A stretch of 64,000 nucleotides of DNA. It comes from Paraspadella gotoi (lineage: Eukaryota; Chaetognatha). Positions within the stretch are counted from its first letter, which is position 1. Every line of letters starts with the position of its first letter. Under the pieces are notes generated by a model, which did not search any database, was not told where the DNA came from, and worked only from the letters and a program-made list of their open reading frames with translations. Shown piece by piece: positions 48,965-60,196 of the stretch. A program made the position numbers and the translations under genes. Where the stretch lies: assembly GCA_051294375.1 (NCBI GenBank), contig CM119266.1, positions 18,586,087 through 18,650,086 of the forward strand, given 5' to 3'.

Positions 48965-49985
48965 AAAGGAGACGAGAAGTGCTAGCGATTAGAGATCGTT
49001 TACTGGAAACGAGAGGAATGGATTGCCCAAGATTCCCCACCCACCATTTTGTCTTTGTCTCTATTTCTCTCTCTCTCTCTCCTACTCTCACTACACCTAA
49101 CGTCTCTCTCTCTCTATCGTCTATCCAAACGTTTCCCCTATTGTTTTGGCAGCGAATCTCCGTTTAATTCGCTTTGTTTTGAACGAAACATTTGTTTCTC
49201 TCTCTGTTTGTCTTTTGTTTCACAGAACAGCCGACAGGATGACGCTTCTCCCTCGTGCTGTTAAAGGGCGGCGGGTCGAGATGGTGGTTAAAGGATGGTA
49301 GCGATAATGGTATAGTGGAAATGACACAGTAGATAAATTAGTTTTCGTTTTTTTTTTTTTTTAATGACTGATTTAATCTCAAGAAAACTAAATTATTTTC
49401 TCTTCTTTTCATGACGAAAAGTCATCTTTTTTTTATTTTGATGGCGATAATTTTGGACTTTTGGTTCAATTGACCGCGAAAGGAGATCCAGACTTAAAAT
49501 CTAATGAGTTCCCGCGCCACCTCCCTCACTATCCGAACTTCCTCACCCAACTCTTTCTTTATCCTTGTTTTTTATTTACCTTTTTCCTTTTCTTTATTTC
49601 CTCTTAATATTTTTTTTAAATACTATTTATAAAATAGTCCTTATCTTCCCCTTTCTTATTTTCCTTCTTCAACTTTAAATCTTGTGGAGACGCGACCAAT
49701 AAGACGTTTTCCGGGTCGGTCTGTCATGTCCCGTCTGTCTGTTTATCTTTTATAGACGTTGAAAAGACCAAAACCTGTTACAGAGAATGGTTTCGTCGTC
49801 TAAATCGCGCGTTTCGAAGCTCCGAATAAGAAGAGAAGAAAAGTGAAGAAGAAAAAGAAAGAATTGGAAGGGACATTAAGGTCAATAGAGGAGGAAGAGG
49901 AGGATGAAAAAGAGAATGAGAAAAAATAAAATATTTAGAGAACCACGCCGAGTCCATTCATTACTGGATTCTGAGTCATTGTTAA

Positions 49986-50038
<53 letters not shown>
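48388..50038. repeat. Repeat unit U, copy 3, right part
   Basis: Matches 33901-35292 closely. An 86-bp piece (CCAAA..GTAGGTCACC to GGAAGCGGCG) is present twice, at 48388-48474 and 48625-48710, separated by TTTA/TTTC repeats. It ends in the CT tract at 49987-50038 and, unlike copy 2, continues into unique sequence and an exon. Confidence 0.85.
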
Positions 50039-50041
<3 letters not shown>

Positions 50042-50106
50042 CCTCCCTTCTCTTCTCTCCCCCCTATTATTCTAACTCACCCCACTCACCCTTTTTCTCC
50101 CACCAG

Positions 50107-50259
50107 GCGGCAGCACGAGCAACTTCACGTCGTTCCTTCGTCGCCGTCGTCGTCGCCGACTCTCGTCCTGCCCGTGATCCTCTCGTCTTTCATCATCGCC
50201 CTCTATCGTCTTTGGCCTCTTGTGCCTTCTCTACAAAAGGAGATGGCGGACGGCGAAAG
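50107..50259 (+). CDS. Transmembrane-segment exon with a one-base frame break
   Basis: A 153-bp exon bounded by a pyrimidine-rich acceptor (TCTCCCACCAG) and a GTGAGA donor. The first two thirds read PTLVLPVILSSFIIAL in one frame. The last third reads IVFGLLCLLYKRRWRTAK in another. Removing one T near 50206 would join them into a single hydrophobic helix of about 25 residues followed by a basic stop-transfer cluster, as in a type I membrane receptor with a cytoplasmic C terminus. In the joined frame the exon ends in phase 1. It lies 3.2 kb 5' of the FN3 exons, the wrong order for one receptor, and no cytoplasmic exons follow before them. It is from an adjacent gene or displaced by assembly. 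The break is most easily a sequencing error. Confidence 0.55.
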
Positions 50260-50265
50260 GTGAGA

Positions 50266-50291
50266 GAGAGAGGAGAAGAGAGAGAGAGCGA

Positions 50292-50335
<44 letters not shown>

Positions 50336-50405
50336 GAGAGAGAGAGAGANNNNNNNNNNNNNNNNNNNNNNNNNGAGAGAGAGAGAGAGAGAGAGTGAGA
50401 GAGAG
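50266..50405. repeat. GA tract with 25-N gap
   Basis: (GA)n starts 7 bp after the donor of the transmembrane exon and continues across the 25-N gap (50350-50374). Confidence 0.95.
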
Positions 50406-50896
50406 GACGTTGAGATTTCAGATTTATTTCAGATTTATTTCAGATTTATGAAGTAAGAGAAATATTTTAGCTAAATATTTTGAGTAGAACCAAATCAGTA
50501 AAGGTTTCTGAATTTATAAATAGCTTAATATATCCACATAATTTTTTTGAAAAATATGATTTTTTTAAAAATGTTACTTAAGATTTTGCTTACTAGTAAA
50601 AGTTTTTTTTAAAAATTCAAAATTGCAATTGAAAATTGAAAATAAGGTCGTATTTTTTAACTCTCCAAAGTATATATTAACATAACATATTTTTCAATAG
50701 TTTCTTAATTTTTATTTTTATAAAATTGTGGCCATAATAAAAATATTAAGTTATATTGACAAATTATAATCAAATATAACATATGATCGTTTCTATAAAA
50801 ACCCGATTGTCATTTGCTTTTGGTCGTAAAAAATATATTTCGTTTGTTAATATTATAATAAATTGATGAAGAACAGAGAGAGAAACGTCGGAAGAA

Positions 50897-50955
<59 letters not shown>

Positions 50956-51160
50956 TAGTTATTGTCTTATCCCATTTATATTTCATTTGATTTAAGTAGA
51001 AATACTCCTTTTATCTCTTCCGAACTTTTTATTGATTGACATCCGACAAAATTTTTTTCCCCAAAGAAAATAAAAAAATTTCAGTAGAAAAAAAAATAAC
51101 AGAAAAGAAAAGAAAAGAGACGAAGACGTATATTTTTAAGGGAATAATGGAATGTTTTTC
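50406..51160. other. AT-rich spacer with a GA microsatellite
   Basis: (GA)n at 50899-50951, otherwise AT-rich. No coding signal for a cytoplasmic domain was found here. Confidence 0.6.
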
Positions 51161-51162
51161 GC

Positions 51163-51456
51163 TATTTTCCAAAAGCGCTTCGTTTCTGCTCCTTAATCTC
51201 CAAACATTCTTTTAACTTTAGTATTTAACCTTTAAACTTTTATTGAATTCTTAACCCTAATCCCTAACAATAACTAAATCCCCAAATCTTATCCCTTAAA
51301 TAATTCCTAATCCTAATCCTTAATTTTATCACTTAACCCCTTCCCTTATTCCTGACCGAATCTTTTACTTAATCCCTATACTCATCTTTATGCTAATCTA
51401 TAAATTTAAAAACTAACTGAACCATTAAAGCTGAAACCGGGAGCTTTTGTAAAATA
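51163..51456. mobile_element. MITE candidate with telomere-like interior, clearest copy
   Basis: The left end TATTTTCCAAAAGCGC and the reverse complement of the right end, TATTTTACAAAAGCTC, match at 14 of 16 positions. The 294-bp interior is degenerate CCTAA-rich sequence (TTAACCCTAATCCCTAAC, CCTAATCCTAATCCTTAAT). Non-coding. No obvious target duplication. It lies between the transmembrane exon and the first FN3 exon. Confidence 0.55.
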
Positions 51457-51984
51457 TGGACGGAATATACGTCATTGTCGTCGTCATTGTCGTCGTCATT
51501 GTCGTCGTCGTTCCATCGATTTTTTTTCATTCCCGCGATAATTTTTTTTTTTCAATTTGTGCTGAGGGAATTTGTCTGCTTCTTATTTCGCCAAGTTGGT
51601 CATTTGAGACGAGAAGAGGAACGTCGCTTGGGACAAAGTCTTAGGTAATGAAAGACGAGGATAAGGCATTGCGTCATTCGTGACAAACAAATTCCGCGTG
51701 AGAATTAACTCATGGAAATTCGCATTTTGAAAATTAAATAATATATTCGAAGTCGTCGTCAACGTCGTCTTTGCCGTCCCGTCCATAATAACGTTTGGAT
51801 CTACAAGAATACCATATGGCAGAAAAGAGACTGACGGAAAAACTAGAACCGTGAAATAGAACAGGTTAAAGCCAGGGAAAAAAGAGAGGAAAAAAGATAG
51901 TAAAAGAAGAAGGAAAAGGAGATCAGAAAGAAGACAGGAAAAGGAGATAGGAAATGATTATAAATGAAGACAGACAATGAAGAC
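51457..51984. other. Spacer with GTC repeats, then a gap
   Basis: A CATTGTCGTCGT repeat lies at 51470-51512, then mixed sequence up to the 94-N gap (51985-52078). Nothing codable. Confidence 0.55.
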
Positions 51985-52169
51985 NNNNNNNNNNNNNNNN
52001 NNNNNNNNNNNNNNNNNNNNNNNNNNNNNNNNNNNNNNNNNNNNNNNNNNNNNNNNNNNNNNNNNNNNNNNNNNNNNNCGAGATTGACAAATGAATACAA
52101 GATAGGGAGAAAAGAAACGGAAATGATTTGGATAAATGAGAGAAATGTGAGTAAAAACAGGGAGAAAAT

Positions 52170-52281
52170 TATATATTATATATTATATATTATATATATA
52201 TATATACGTGGGCACAATCCTGCTACCACCATTATATATTATATTATTATAATATATTATATATTATTATATATTATATAT
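52170..52281. repeat. AT dinucleotide/palindromic block
   Basis: TATATTATATATT repeats on both sides of a short GC-containing core (CGTGGGCACAATCC), able to extrude a cruciform. Confidence 0.75.
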
Positions 52282-52299
52282 TAGGCCAAATTAAAAATT

Positions 52300-53010
52300 A
52301 ATTATGGAGAGGGAAAAAGAAATGAAAAGAAAAATCGAAGAGAATAACGAGAATAATGATTATTTAGGAAAGAATAAAGGACTGAAGATTAAAAATAAAT
52401 GATGAGATAAGATTAAAAGAAAAGGAAAAAAGAAAAAAAAAACAGTTTTTGTGCCAAAAAGAAAAGAAACTCCGCCTCTGATTTGGCCGCTCATAACTTG
52501 AGTCCTTGGGGAAGCACAAAGCTGAGGAAAAGGAAAGGGAGGAAAGTAGGCAAAAAGAAAATGAAATAAAGTAAAAGGAAAGGAAGGAAAGTAAGGAGAA
52601 AAAAGAATCGAAAGGAAAAGTAAATAAAAGAAAAAGATTAAAGGAAAAGAGGAGGGAATCAGAGAGAAAAGAAAAGAGGAAGGAAAGGAAGGAAAGAAGA
52701 CAGAAAGAAAAAGAATAAAAGTTGGGTAGAAAAATGAGAGGAGAAGAGAAGATCAATAGAAAAGAAAGGATTCATGGAAAAGGAGAAGAAGAAAAAAGAG
52801 AAACCAGAAAGGAGGCAAAAATAAAAGATGAAAGATGAAAATTAAAGGAAAGAAAGATGAATAAAAAAAAATAAGGAGACGGAAAAGAGAGAAATTGTAA
52901 GGAAAAGAAAATAAAAAAGATGGATAAAAAAAGAAAAGGAAAAGAAAAGAAAGAAATCTTATTCTGACTCGCGTCCGTCCGTCCGTCCGTCCGTCTGACC
53001 CGCGTCCGAC
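52300..53010. repeat. Purine-rich tract and GTCC tetranucleotide
   Basis: A/G-rich sequence with GGAAAGGAAAG runs (52520-52960), followed by a (CCGT)n run at 52975-52996. Minus-strand Phe/Ser/Leu frames are low-complexity translation. Confidence 0.7.
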
Positions 53011-53441
53011 AATGACCCAACTCTTTTTTCCCCTTTTCGGAGTCGAAGGGACCCAAAGATTTCTCTTCGTGTCTCTTGGGCGCTGAAGATCATGAAAGGT
53101 CATGATGATGATGATCTTGACCAACGTCGCTCATGACTTTGATTTCTTGATTTTATTCGCCGAGAATCTAATTGTTTACATTTTTTTTTAATTTAAAAAA
53201 ACAATTTTTAGATTTTTATTTTCTTTTTTATTTAAATTTTTTTTGAGTTTTTTTTTAGATCAGATATTGATTAACAGATTTGAGATGAGCAACTTTGTAT
53301 TCTTCCGCCCCAAACATTCGTATCTCAGAAAAAAATATTTGAAGACCGATAGATCGACTGACAGACAGACCAAATGTTTCATCATATCCAATTCGATCGC
53401 TCGATCTGATTGGTTCTCCGCTTGCTTCCCCCCCCCCTCAG

Positions 53442-53590
53442 TTCCCAAGTCGCCCGCTGATCTCCACGTTTCCTCTTCATCGCCCAACACGTTGACGGTA
53501 CAGTGGGCACCGCCTTTCGCGTCAGACGCCGAGAATAGATTCATTTACGCCTACGAAGTCACTTATTATCCCGTCGGAATGACCTACAAG
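53442..53590 (+). CDS. FN3 domain 1, first half (exon)
   Basis: The acceptor is a C/T run ending CCCCTCAG at 53441; the donor is AAG|GTGAGC. The exon enters in phase 1 and leaves in phase 0 (49 complete codons). It encodes the N-terminal beta strands of an FN3 domain: proline-rich start (PKSPADLHV), the conserved tryptophan in TLTVQWAPP, and the C-strand tyrosines in YAYEVTYYPVG. The gene is an FN3-repeat protein, likely extracellular or a receptor ectodomain involved in adhesion or signalling. Class III receptor tyrosine phosphatases are one candidate family, but no catalytic or membrane exon is linked to it. Upstream exons are not identified; the transmembrane exon at 50107 is phase-compatible but topologically unlikely. 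Confidence 0.85.
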
Positions 53591-55035
53591 GTGAGCCGGA
53601 CCCACTGATCGATATTCGAGGAACGACCTGTAGTTTGTCCCCTGCATGAAAATATTCAAAAAAACCCAATGTCTATCGGTCGAATCCTCCGTATGAGTTT
53701 GAAGTTTGCAGTTTGATGGTTTCGAAGGTTTACAAAAAAACAACGCGATAGTCTAGTGTGCATAATTGCATATGTGTTAACAGTCGTAAAATATTAACAG
53801 CCCTGTTTTATCAAAATATAGGGTCATATGTAATCTAGCGTTTCGCTAACCTTTAATTAGCTCAAGCACTAATATTTATGTACATTTTGTCTACTATATT
53901 GACGGAGACCTCGTCTAGTTTATAGGCTTAGAAAGGCTTTTACTAAGGCATTTTAAAATTTATAACTTCTCCTTTGAATGATCCTACGGTCCTACGGTCC
54001 TACAGTGATGTTTCTAGCACTCCTCCCTAATTACGTATTATATTCTCTAATTTGTTAATCTCACCCTCAAAGACAGTCTGTGTTTTACATTTTAATGTTT
54101 TTTTAATCATTGGCGTCATCCGATATAAAAATGTCACCGCATGTCGTCTTATGTCAAAATTGAGTCAAATCAAATGATAGAAAACATACATACTCTCAGT
54201 GGAATCTAAACTCTACTTCTAAAAATAGATCAATGAGTCATTTTTTTTTTAAATTGAGAATTTTAAAAGTATTTTTAAAGTCAACAAACGAAAGGATTCA
54301 CTAAAAAAAAAAAAAATCAAAGCAGATGCGAAGATTTGAAGATGTGTGGAGGGAGGATGATAAAGGGTTATATGAAGTTGGTACAACCAATATATAAATT
54401 ATCCATTCATTTAATAAATTAGCTATCTTGCCCTGTTTATTTACTCCCAACGTACCTGGCTTCCCTATCAATAAAGTGGTATAATATTTCAAAGAATGTT
54501 TCAATCGTATGAAAAGAACACTTCCTTAAGTATTTGTTCGGCCTCGGGGAAATACTACTTCGCCCAGCATCAAAATACAAGGACCTGAATTGATATGATA
54601 CAGAGTAATGATAAAGATTATTGGCTGAGAGACAAATTATATAAAAAATACAAGATTTGTTGACAATATCACTTTAAAAAAAAATCAAAAATGAATCAAA
54701 AAAATTTAAAAACTTTGTAAAAGTAAAACTACATTATTGTTTATTGAAAAAAAACTTTTTACATATGACAAAAGTTAAAGCGATATGTAACAATGTGAAA
54801 ATAATTGTCAATAAAAATTTTGTTCAAAAAATGTTTAAAAAGAATAAATTTGTGAGAACAAAAGACGTGAGAAAAATTGTTGGGCAAAACGTGAGAGAAT
54901 CGATAAACATTCGTCACTCGTCAATTTTTTGTTTATTATCCTTACATTTTTTAAAACTTTATTGTCACTCGGGGGGGAAAAGGGAGAAAGATTCTTGTTT
55001 TAAATCCCGATTCGCGTATTTGACAGGGGAGAGAG

Positions 55036-55121
<86 letters not shown>

Positions 55122-57131
55122 AATTGAAGTGGTAAAGAAGATTAAATGAGAGGGGCAGTAGTGAAAAAAAATAGAAAAGAGAGAAAAAGAAATAAAGGGT
55201 TATTGAAATGTAAATTTAAGCCTTTAAGGTTTAATGATAGCAAACTAACCGCACGCACTATTCTGCCAAATGTCTTTAATACACATATTTTTCAAATTTT
55301 TTTAACCTTAACATAAATTTAAGTAGACTTTATTACATTTGGGAAAAATATGCTGACGTTTATTCAAACATAAAACTTAAAAAATTTAATGGGTGCATTT
55401 AAACAGAGCCTCACCCACGACCGAGAAGACGGTAAAAAAATTTTTAAAAAATGTAGCTGTTTTACATTTGTATTCTATTAAGAATTTTTTACAATAAAAA
55501 AGAAAAAAAAATATTTGGGTATCTGGTAAATAGATAATATGAATAATATAAAATAAATTTAATGATTAATAAATTATGTTGCTGCAGCAATTACATAGAT
55601 TTATTTTTTAATTCATTCAACGGCGATTCATAAATATTTAATGATTGTTTTTTTTTATCAATTAGACCAATAAAAACTTTAATTTGCATAAAAATCTGAG
55701 AAAAAATAACGAAAAATTAAAAAATCACTCCTTAATCTTTTCCTAAACACGCATGACTCTTAGAGTATCTTTTAGATCATAAAATGAAAAGCAAATTGAA
55801 GTCCACCTTTCGAACGAACTTTTATGGTTGTTCATTATTGAATGTTTGTTGTTCTGCATTTAGTTTAATCCATTAGTCTCCTTGATGTGTTTTACAAATA
55901 AAATCAGAAAAAAAACTCATTTCATTTTTATTTTTCTTTTCATCCGCTTTTCACTTTTTCGATTTCGCTTTCGATTTTCTTTTATTTCCATTTCACCAAT
56001 CTACCCCTCCCCTTAAAAATTGCAAAACAAAAAAAATTAAAAGACTTACTGTAGTTGGAGAAAATCTTTGAGAAAACCGCCGCCGAAAATCCTCATGAAA
56101 ACTCGCTATCAGGTAAAGCGGGATCAGATTAACGATGAGATTTCGGATCAAATTTGTTCTATTTACCTAATTTTTTTTATATCGTATAATAATAGTATCG
56201 AACATCGAAAATCTTTTCTTAAACTACAAAAAAACAAAGAGTGTTCTTCTCTTACCTATGAAGAATCACACCGGCTCAGGAAAAAGTTGAATCAATGCAG
56301 CACCAACAGCGGTTTAAAGTCATTGCAAACGCGCCCGATACAATTTTTCTGTTTCCAGTGAAATTGGTAAAACCGAATCGGATTCATTTGAGACACAGCG
56401 AAGGAGTTGTTATATTATTGTATGTTATCTTATTTAAACTCTCAAGATGCTTGATAATTAAAAAAAATTTAAATCTCCAACTCATTTACATGAATCGGTT
56501 TGTAAATCTTAACCACCGGGCTCCTTTATAAGTGGGGACGTCGCTCTGAACAAAAAAACTTTTTTTTTTCTGTTTGGTCTCACGGAATTTTCCCTTTTTT
56601 TAAAAGAAAATATAAAAAACATAATTTAAAACGAATTAAAATAATAATTGTTTCTGGAGACACGACTCCCTTCTAATATTTTGTTTCTGACGAATGGGCG
56701 CGAACCTCGTAAACTATTCCCACACACTTTCACAATTACTTTTGCAATTAATTCACACTTTGTCACTTTCGTCTTTTCTTTACATGTCATTTGTCTCACG
56801 GCATTTTTCTCTCTTTTTCACATCTTTCTAACTTTTTTTAGTTCAATTTGAAATTTCATTTTCTTGTTCATTTTTCATTCGCTGTCCATGTTTGGGCTTT
56901 TTTTTTCAATTAACATTTTTTCACAATCTCCTTTTAATTGTTTGTTGTTGATTATTTATTTCGCTCCTTTTATTCTACTCCTTTGTTTTCTATATTTTTC
57001 TCTTTAAATTATTTTGCTTTTTGTTTCTTTTTATTTTTTTTCTCTCACGACGAAACGATTAACTTTGTTGTTGTTGTAGTTTTTCTCCGCCCTTTGTTAA
57101 GTCTTTTGTTCTTGTATGAATGCTTTTATAG

Positions 57132-57214
<83 letters not shown>

Positions 57215-57425
57215 TTCTTTTTCTCTTTTTCTCTCTTCTATCTCTGTGTATCTGTCTGTCTCTCCATCTCTATCTCTCCGTCTCTTTTTGTGTATTTGTC
57301 AGTCCCTTTTTTTTCTATCGCTGTGTTTGTCTGTATCTCTCTTTTTCTTACTCACCCTTTCTGTGTCTCCTTCACTCTATCTCTCTCTCTCTCTCTCTAT
57401 GTACTCTTATCCTCTCCCCCTCCAG
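53591..57425 (+). other. Intron 1 of the FN3 gene
   Basis: 3.8-kb intron between the two halves of FN3 domain 1. AT-rich, with (GA)n at 55026-55117 and (CT)n at 57136-57207. No further exon or RNA gene is convincing; open frames near 56068 and 56938 have low complexity or lack splice sites. Confidence 0.7.
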
Positions 57426-57576
57426 GATGTGGTTCCCTCGGACGGGAAGACTGTCCTCGCCCGCCAAGAGCAGACGGTCTTGACGAATCTCATTGGTGGA
57501 CAGCAATACTCGGTGGAAGTGGCGACGATGGACCGAGATCAGAGATCTGCGCCATCGAAGATAATTCACAGAACCG
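57426..57576 (+). CDS. FN3 domain 1, second half (exon)
   Basis: Acceptor CCCCCTCCAG and donor ACCG|GTGAAT; enters in phase 0 and leaves in phase 1. It supplies strands E to G of FN3 domain 1: a TVLTNLIGGQQYSVEVAT segment (the LxxLxxGxxYxVxVxT signature, with the tyrosine-corner residue) and a C-terminal RSAPSKIIHRT ending. With the previous exon the domain is about 100 residues, normal for the family. The last base joins the next exon as GTG, giving a valine linker and then PHPPENV, the usual inter-domain pattern. Confidence 0.87.
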
Positions 57577-58664
57577 GTGAATGGAATGAAGTGAATAGAA
57601 TCGAATGAATAAAAAAATAAATGAATAAATTATTTTAAAAAATAATTAAATAAATGAACGATAAATGAATAAATCCATGTATCAATTAAAGGAAGAATTA
57701 TTCAGAGCGTGGATGTTCTATTGCAGTACTATTGAAAAAAAAATTAATTAAGTTAACTGAATGCTCAATTAACTGATAAATTTATTAAGAAGGATGATGA
57801 ATATAAAGAGATCTCAAAATTAATGATTATGAAAGTTGCGAAATTACTTGTTTCACTATCTTTATCTATAAATCTATTTATTTATTTGTTATTTTATTCC
57901 TGGCTAAAAAAAGGGGCGAAAACCAGTTCTCTTTCATAAACCATGTTTAGTGTTTACAGTTCATTGCTCTCTCGTAAAATGAATGTATCGTGTAACCTCG
58001 GCACGAGTAAAAAGATTTTCGAAAAAAGGGACAATTTTTATTTGGTTAAAATAATTATGGCAATTAACGAGAAAAAAAATTCAATAATTACGACAAAAAG
58101 GAAAACACGCTCTTTACAATCCGAGATGATATACTAGATAATTTTTTTTAGTTTTAGATTCAAACGAAAAAACAAACTAAAAAAGACCATAAAATAATTA
58201 AAAAGAGTTTAAAAAAATCGGAATTTGGCAAATATTTAGAAAATTCTAACATTTTTTTTCAAATCCACGCGAAAAAATGTTTTAGTTTATCTTATACTTA
58301 AAAAAATAAAGGAAGAGAGAAAAAGAGAAAGTAAACCTTTTGTTAAATGAAATTTCCTTCTTTTTTTATTTCTGGAATTTTCTTTATTTAAGTTTCTTTT
58401 ATTATCTTTTTCCGTTTGAGTTTGACTTTCTAGACAAAGACTAACAAGTTCGAAACTTTTAAGCAGAAGAAAGTTTCTTTCTTTCTTTTATGATGAAACG
58501 TAACTTCTTGATATATTCTCTTTTATGTAGCTCAAAGTTTTATCAATTCTTTTTTTGTATCAATTGTTTATTACCTTCACTGTTTTATTTTTAAATCATT
58601 GATCGATTAATTTGTACCTTTTTTTCTCCTTAACCAATTGGATTTCTCTTTTGTTCGATTTCAG

Positions 58665-58761
58665 TGCCTCATCCGCCAGAGAACGTGAGAGTCGACCGCG
58701 TCACTTGCACCTCCATCGACGTCACGTGGACGACGCCACCTGGAAGCTTCACGGGATACAG
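58665..58761 (+). CDS. FN3 domain 2, first exon
   Basis: Acceptor TCGATTTCAG; donor ACAG|GTGCTT, weaker than the others. Phase 1 in, phase 2 out. It encodes PHPPENVRVDRVTCTSIDVT with the conserved tryptophan in DVTWTTPPG, then GSFTGY. A single cysteine is present and is not typical of FN3. The preceding intron (57577-58664) has no other exon. This domain is split into three exons where domains 1 and 3 use two. Confidence 0.82.
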
Positions 58762-58902
58762 GTGCTTAAGGGAACAGTTGTAACGGGCTGTTGGACCAAC
58801 AGTGTTGGTGCGGTTAGGTAGCAGTCTTCCCATTGATATAATTTAGATGCATTGAATGCCCTCATGCGTCTTTTGCTGTAATAAATGTCCTCCCCTTTGC
58901 AG

Positions 58903-58988
58903 TATCGTGTGGTATCCCGTTGACCAGAAAGAGGACATTCACCATCTGCAATTAAGCGACAAGAATGCGGATATTCTCGCCCTCGCAA
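58903..58988 (+). CDS. FN3 domain 2, second exon
   Basis: Acceptor TCCCCTTTGCAG; donor GCAA|GTCAGT. Phase 2 in, phase 1 out; the intron to the left is only 141 bp. It supplies the C to E region (IVWYPVDQKEDIHHLQLS, then DILALA), with the WY pair where FN3 domains have YxVxY. The reading frame is fixed by both neighbours. Confidence 0.82.
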
Positions 58989-59126
58989 GTCAGTCTCTCT
59001 CTCTGTCTGACTGTCTGTCTGTCTCTCTCTCTCTCTAATACCTGAACAGCTTTAAATTATATTCGCAATTCTCTCCTTCACACCCTCTCCCTCTCTTCCC
59101 CCTCTCCCTCTCAATCACGTCCCCAG

Positions 59127-59216
59127 ATCTCATCCCCGGTCGTGAATACACCGTTTCCATAGCAACTCAATCAGACGACAAAAAGAGTCAACGAATCGTC
59201 ATCACTTCCTACACCC
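59127..59216 (+). CDS. FN3 domain 2, third exon
   Basis: Acceptor CACGTCCCCAG; donor ACCC|GTGAGT. Phase 1 in and out. It encodes NLIPGREYTVSIATQSDDKK and the closing VITSYT strand; NLIPGREYTV matches the canonical LxPGxxYxV motif. Domain 2 totals 91 residues. A 138-bp intron with CT repeats precedes it. Confidence 0.88.
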
Positions 59217-59525
59217 GTGAGTTTGTGAAGAGTCATAATTGTTTTTCGGCGGGCCGCTCTGTAGGTCAAGCTGTAAACTGTAAAACTTGTCAAGAATAAA
59301 ATTTTAAAATTCTTTGGGTCCTTATGAAATTCGCATATTAGCGTAATATTGTATATATTATAATTCTTTTATGCTTATAGCAAAGTATTTCATTAAATTT
59401 TTTTTATCTTGTGTATTATTTTTCCGCCCATGAGCTTTGTGGAGGTTGTCTACTCCTCTACTCGCACCTTTAATTTTACCCAGTGTCGTAATCCGGTGTC
59501 TCATTGAGTATAAGGACCACGTACC

Positions 59526-59652
59526 GGGTTGGGATTAATTCCAACCCCTACTGGAAGCGTGAGAACGGCCGTAAACCGCCTTGGAGGCGTAACGAACCTA
59601 CAAGCCAGGTCCCAAGCTCAGGACCCGTTTCTTAGCCCAAAGAGTGGGTTAA
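59526..59652. other. Four-hairpin GC island
   Basis: Successive stems: GGGTTGG/CCAACCC (59526-59547), CGCCT/AGGCG (59577-59589), GGTCC/GGACC (59608-59625) and TTAGCCCA/TGGGTTAA (59632-59652, one G-T pair). Flanking DNA is AT-rich. No reading frame and no tRNA boxes. It could be a structured SINE or retrotransposon end, or chance; the family is not recognised. Confidence 0.4.
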
Positions 59653-59951
59653 TGGAGGAAAGCTACGCAAAATCATTAAATATATTAGTAAAACTATGTG
59701 AATAATATTTCATTTAGTTTCAGTTCATAAGTTCACAAAAATTAGACGAGTGTAAACTTGAAAATTCTCAAACAGATTCAAACGACAAAATGTAATTATT
59801 TCTGTCGGTCATTTAGTCGGTGGGTCGGTGAGTCCCTCAGTTCGTCGCTGAAAATGAAGTGAAACATTTTTCAAAACAAAATTCAGATCATAAATCATTG
59901 GCTCTTTGAGAATTATGACGACTGAAATTTAAGGCATCCATCTGCGGGCGC

Positions 59952-60160
59952 TATTTTCCGAAAGGGTCCCTTTCCTAAAATTAAATGTACATAATTTTAA
60001 TCTTATAACAAATACTTTGTTATATCTCTAACCCCAATACATAACAACCTAACGCTAACCCTAACCCAAATTCCTAACCTTAACCTCTAAACTAATTCCT
60101 AAACCTAAAAACTAAATTGATGCCGAATTTAAAAGGTAAATAGGGCATTTTGGGATAATA
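59952..60160. mobile_element. MITE candidate with telomere-like interior, intronic copy
   Basis: The left end TATTTTCCGAAAGGGTCCC and the reverse complement of the right end (TATTATCCCAAAATGCCC) are recognisably similar. The interior has CTAACCCCAATAC and CTAACGCTAACCCTAACCC, closest to (TTAGGG)n of all copies. It lies 36 bp upstream of the FN3 domain 3 exon. Confidence 0.5.
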
Positions 60161-60196
60161 AGGCACCCCTTTTCTCCCCCCCCTATCCACCCCCAG

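Larger units (their letters stand above)
59217..60196 (+). other. Intron of the FN3 gene with two inserted elements
   Basis: 980-bp intron holding a GC-normal, multi-hairpin island (59526-59652) and a telomere-like MITE candidate (59952-60160). It ends in a CCCCCTATCCACCCCCAG acceptor. Confidence 0.75.

Noticed and set aside
51240-51330. True interstitial telomere
   Set aside because: The CCTAA units are too degenerate and are bounded by inverted ends shared with other loci, so a mobile element is a better explanation than a fusion or healed end.
56938-57608. Ser/Leu-rich plus frames leading into the 57426 exon
   Set aside because: The upstream part is CT tract and polypyrimidine; only the part from 57426 onward is exon.
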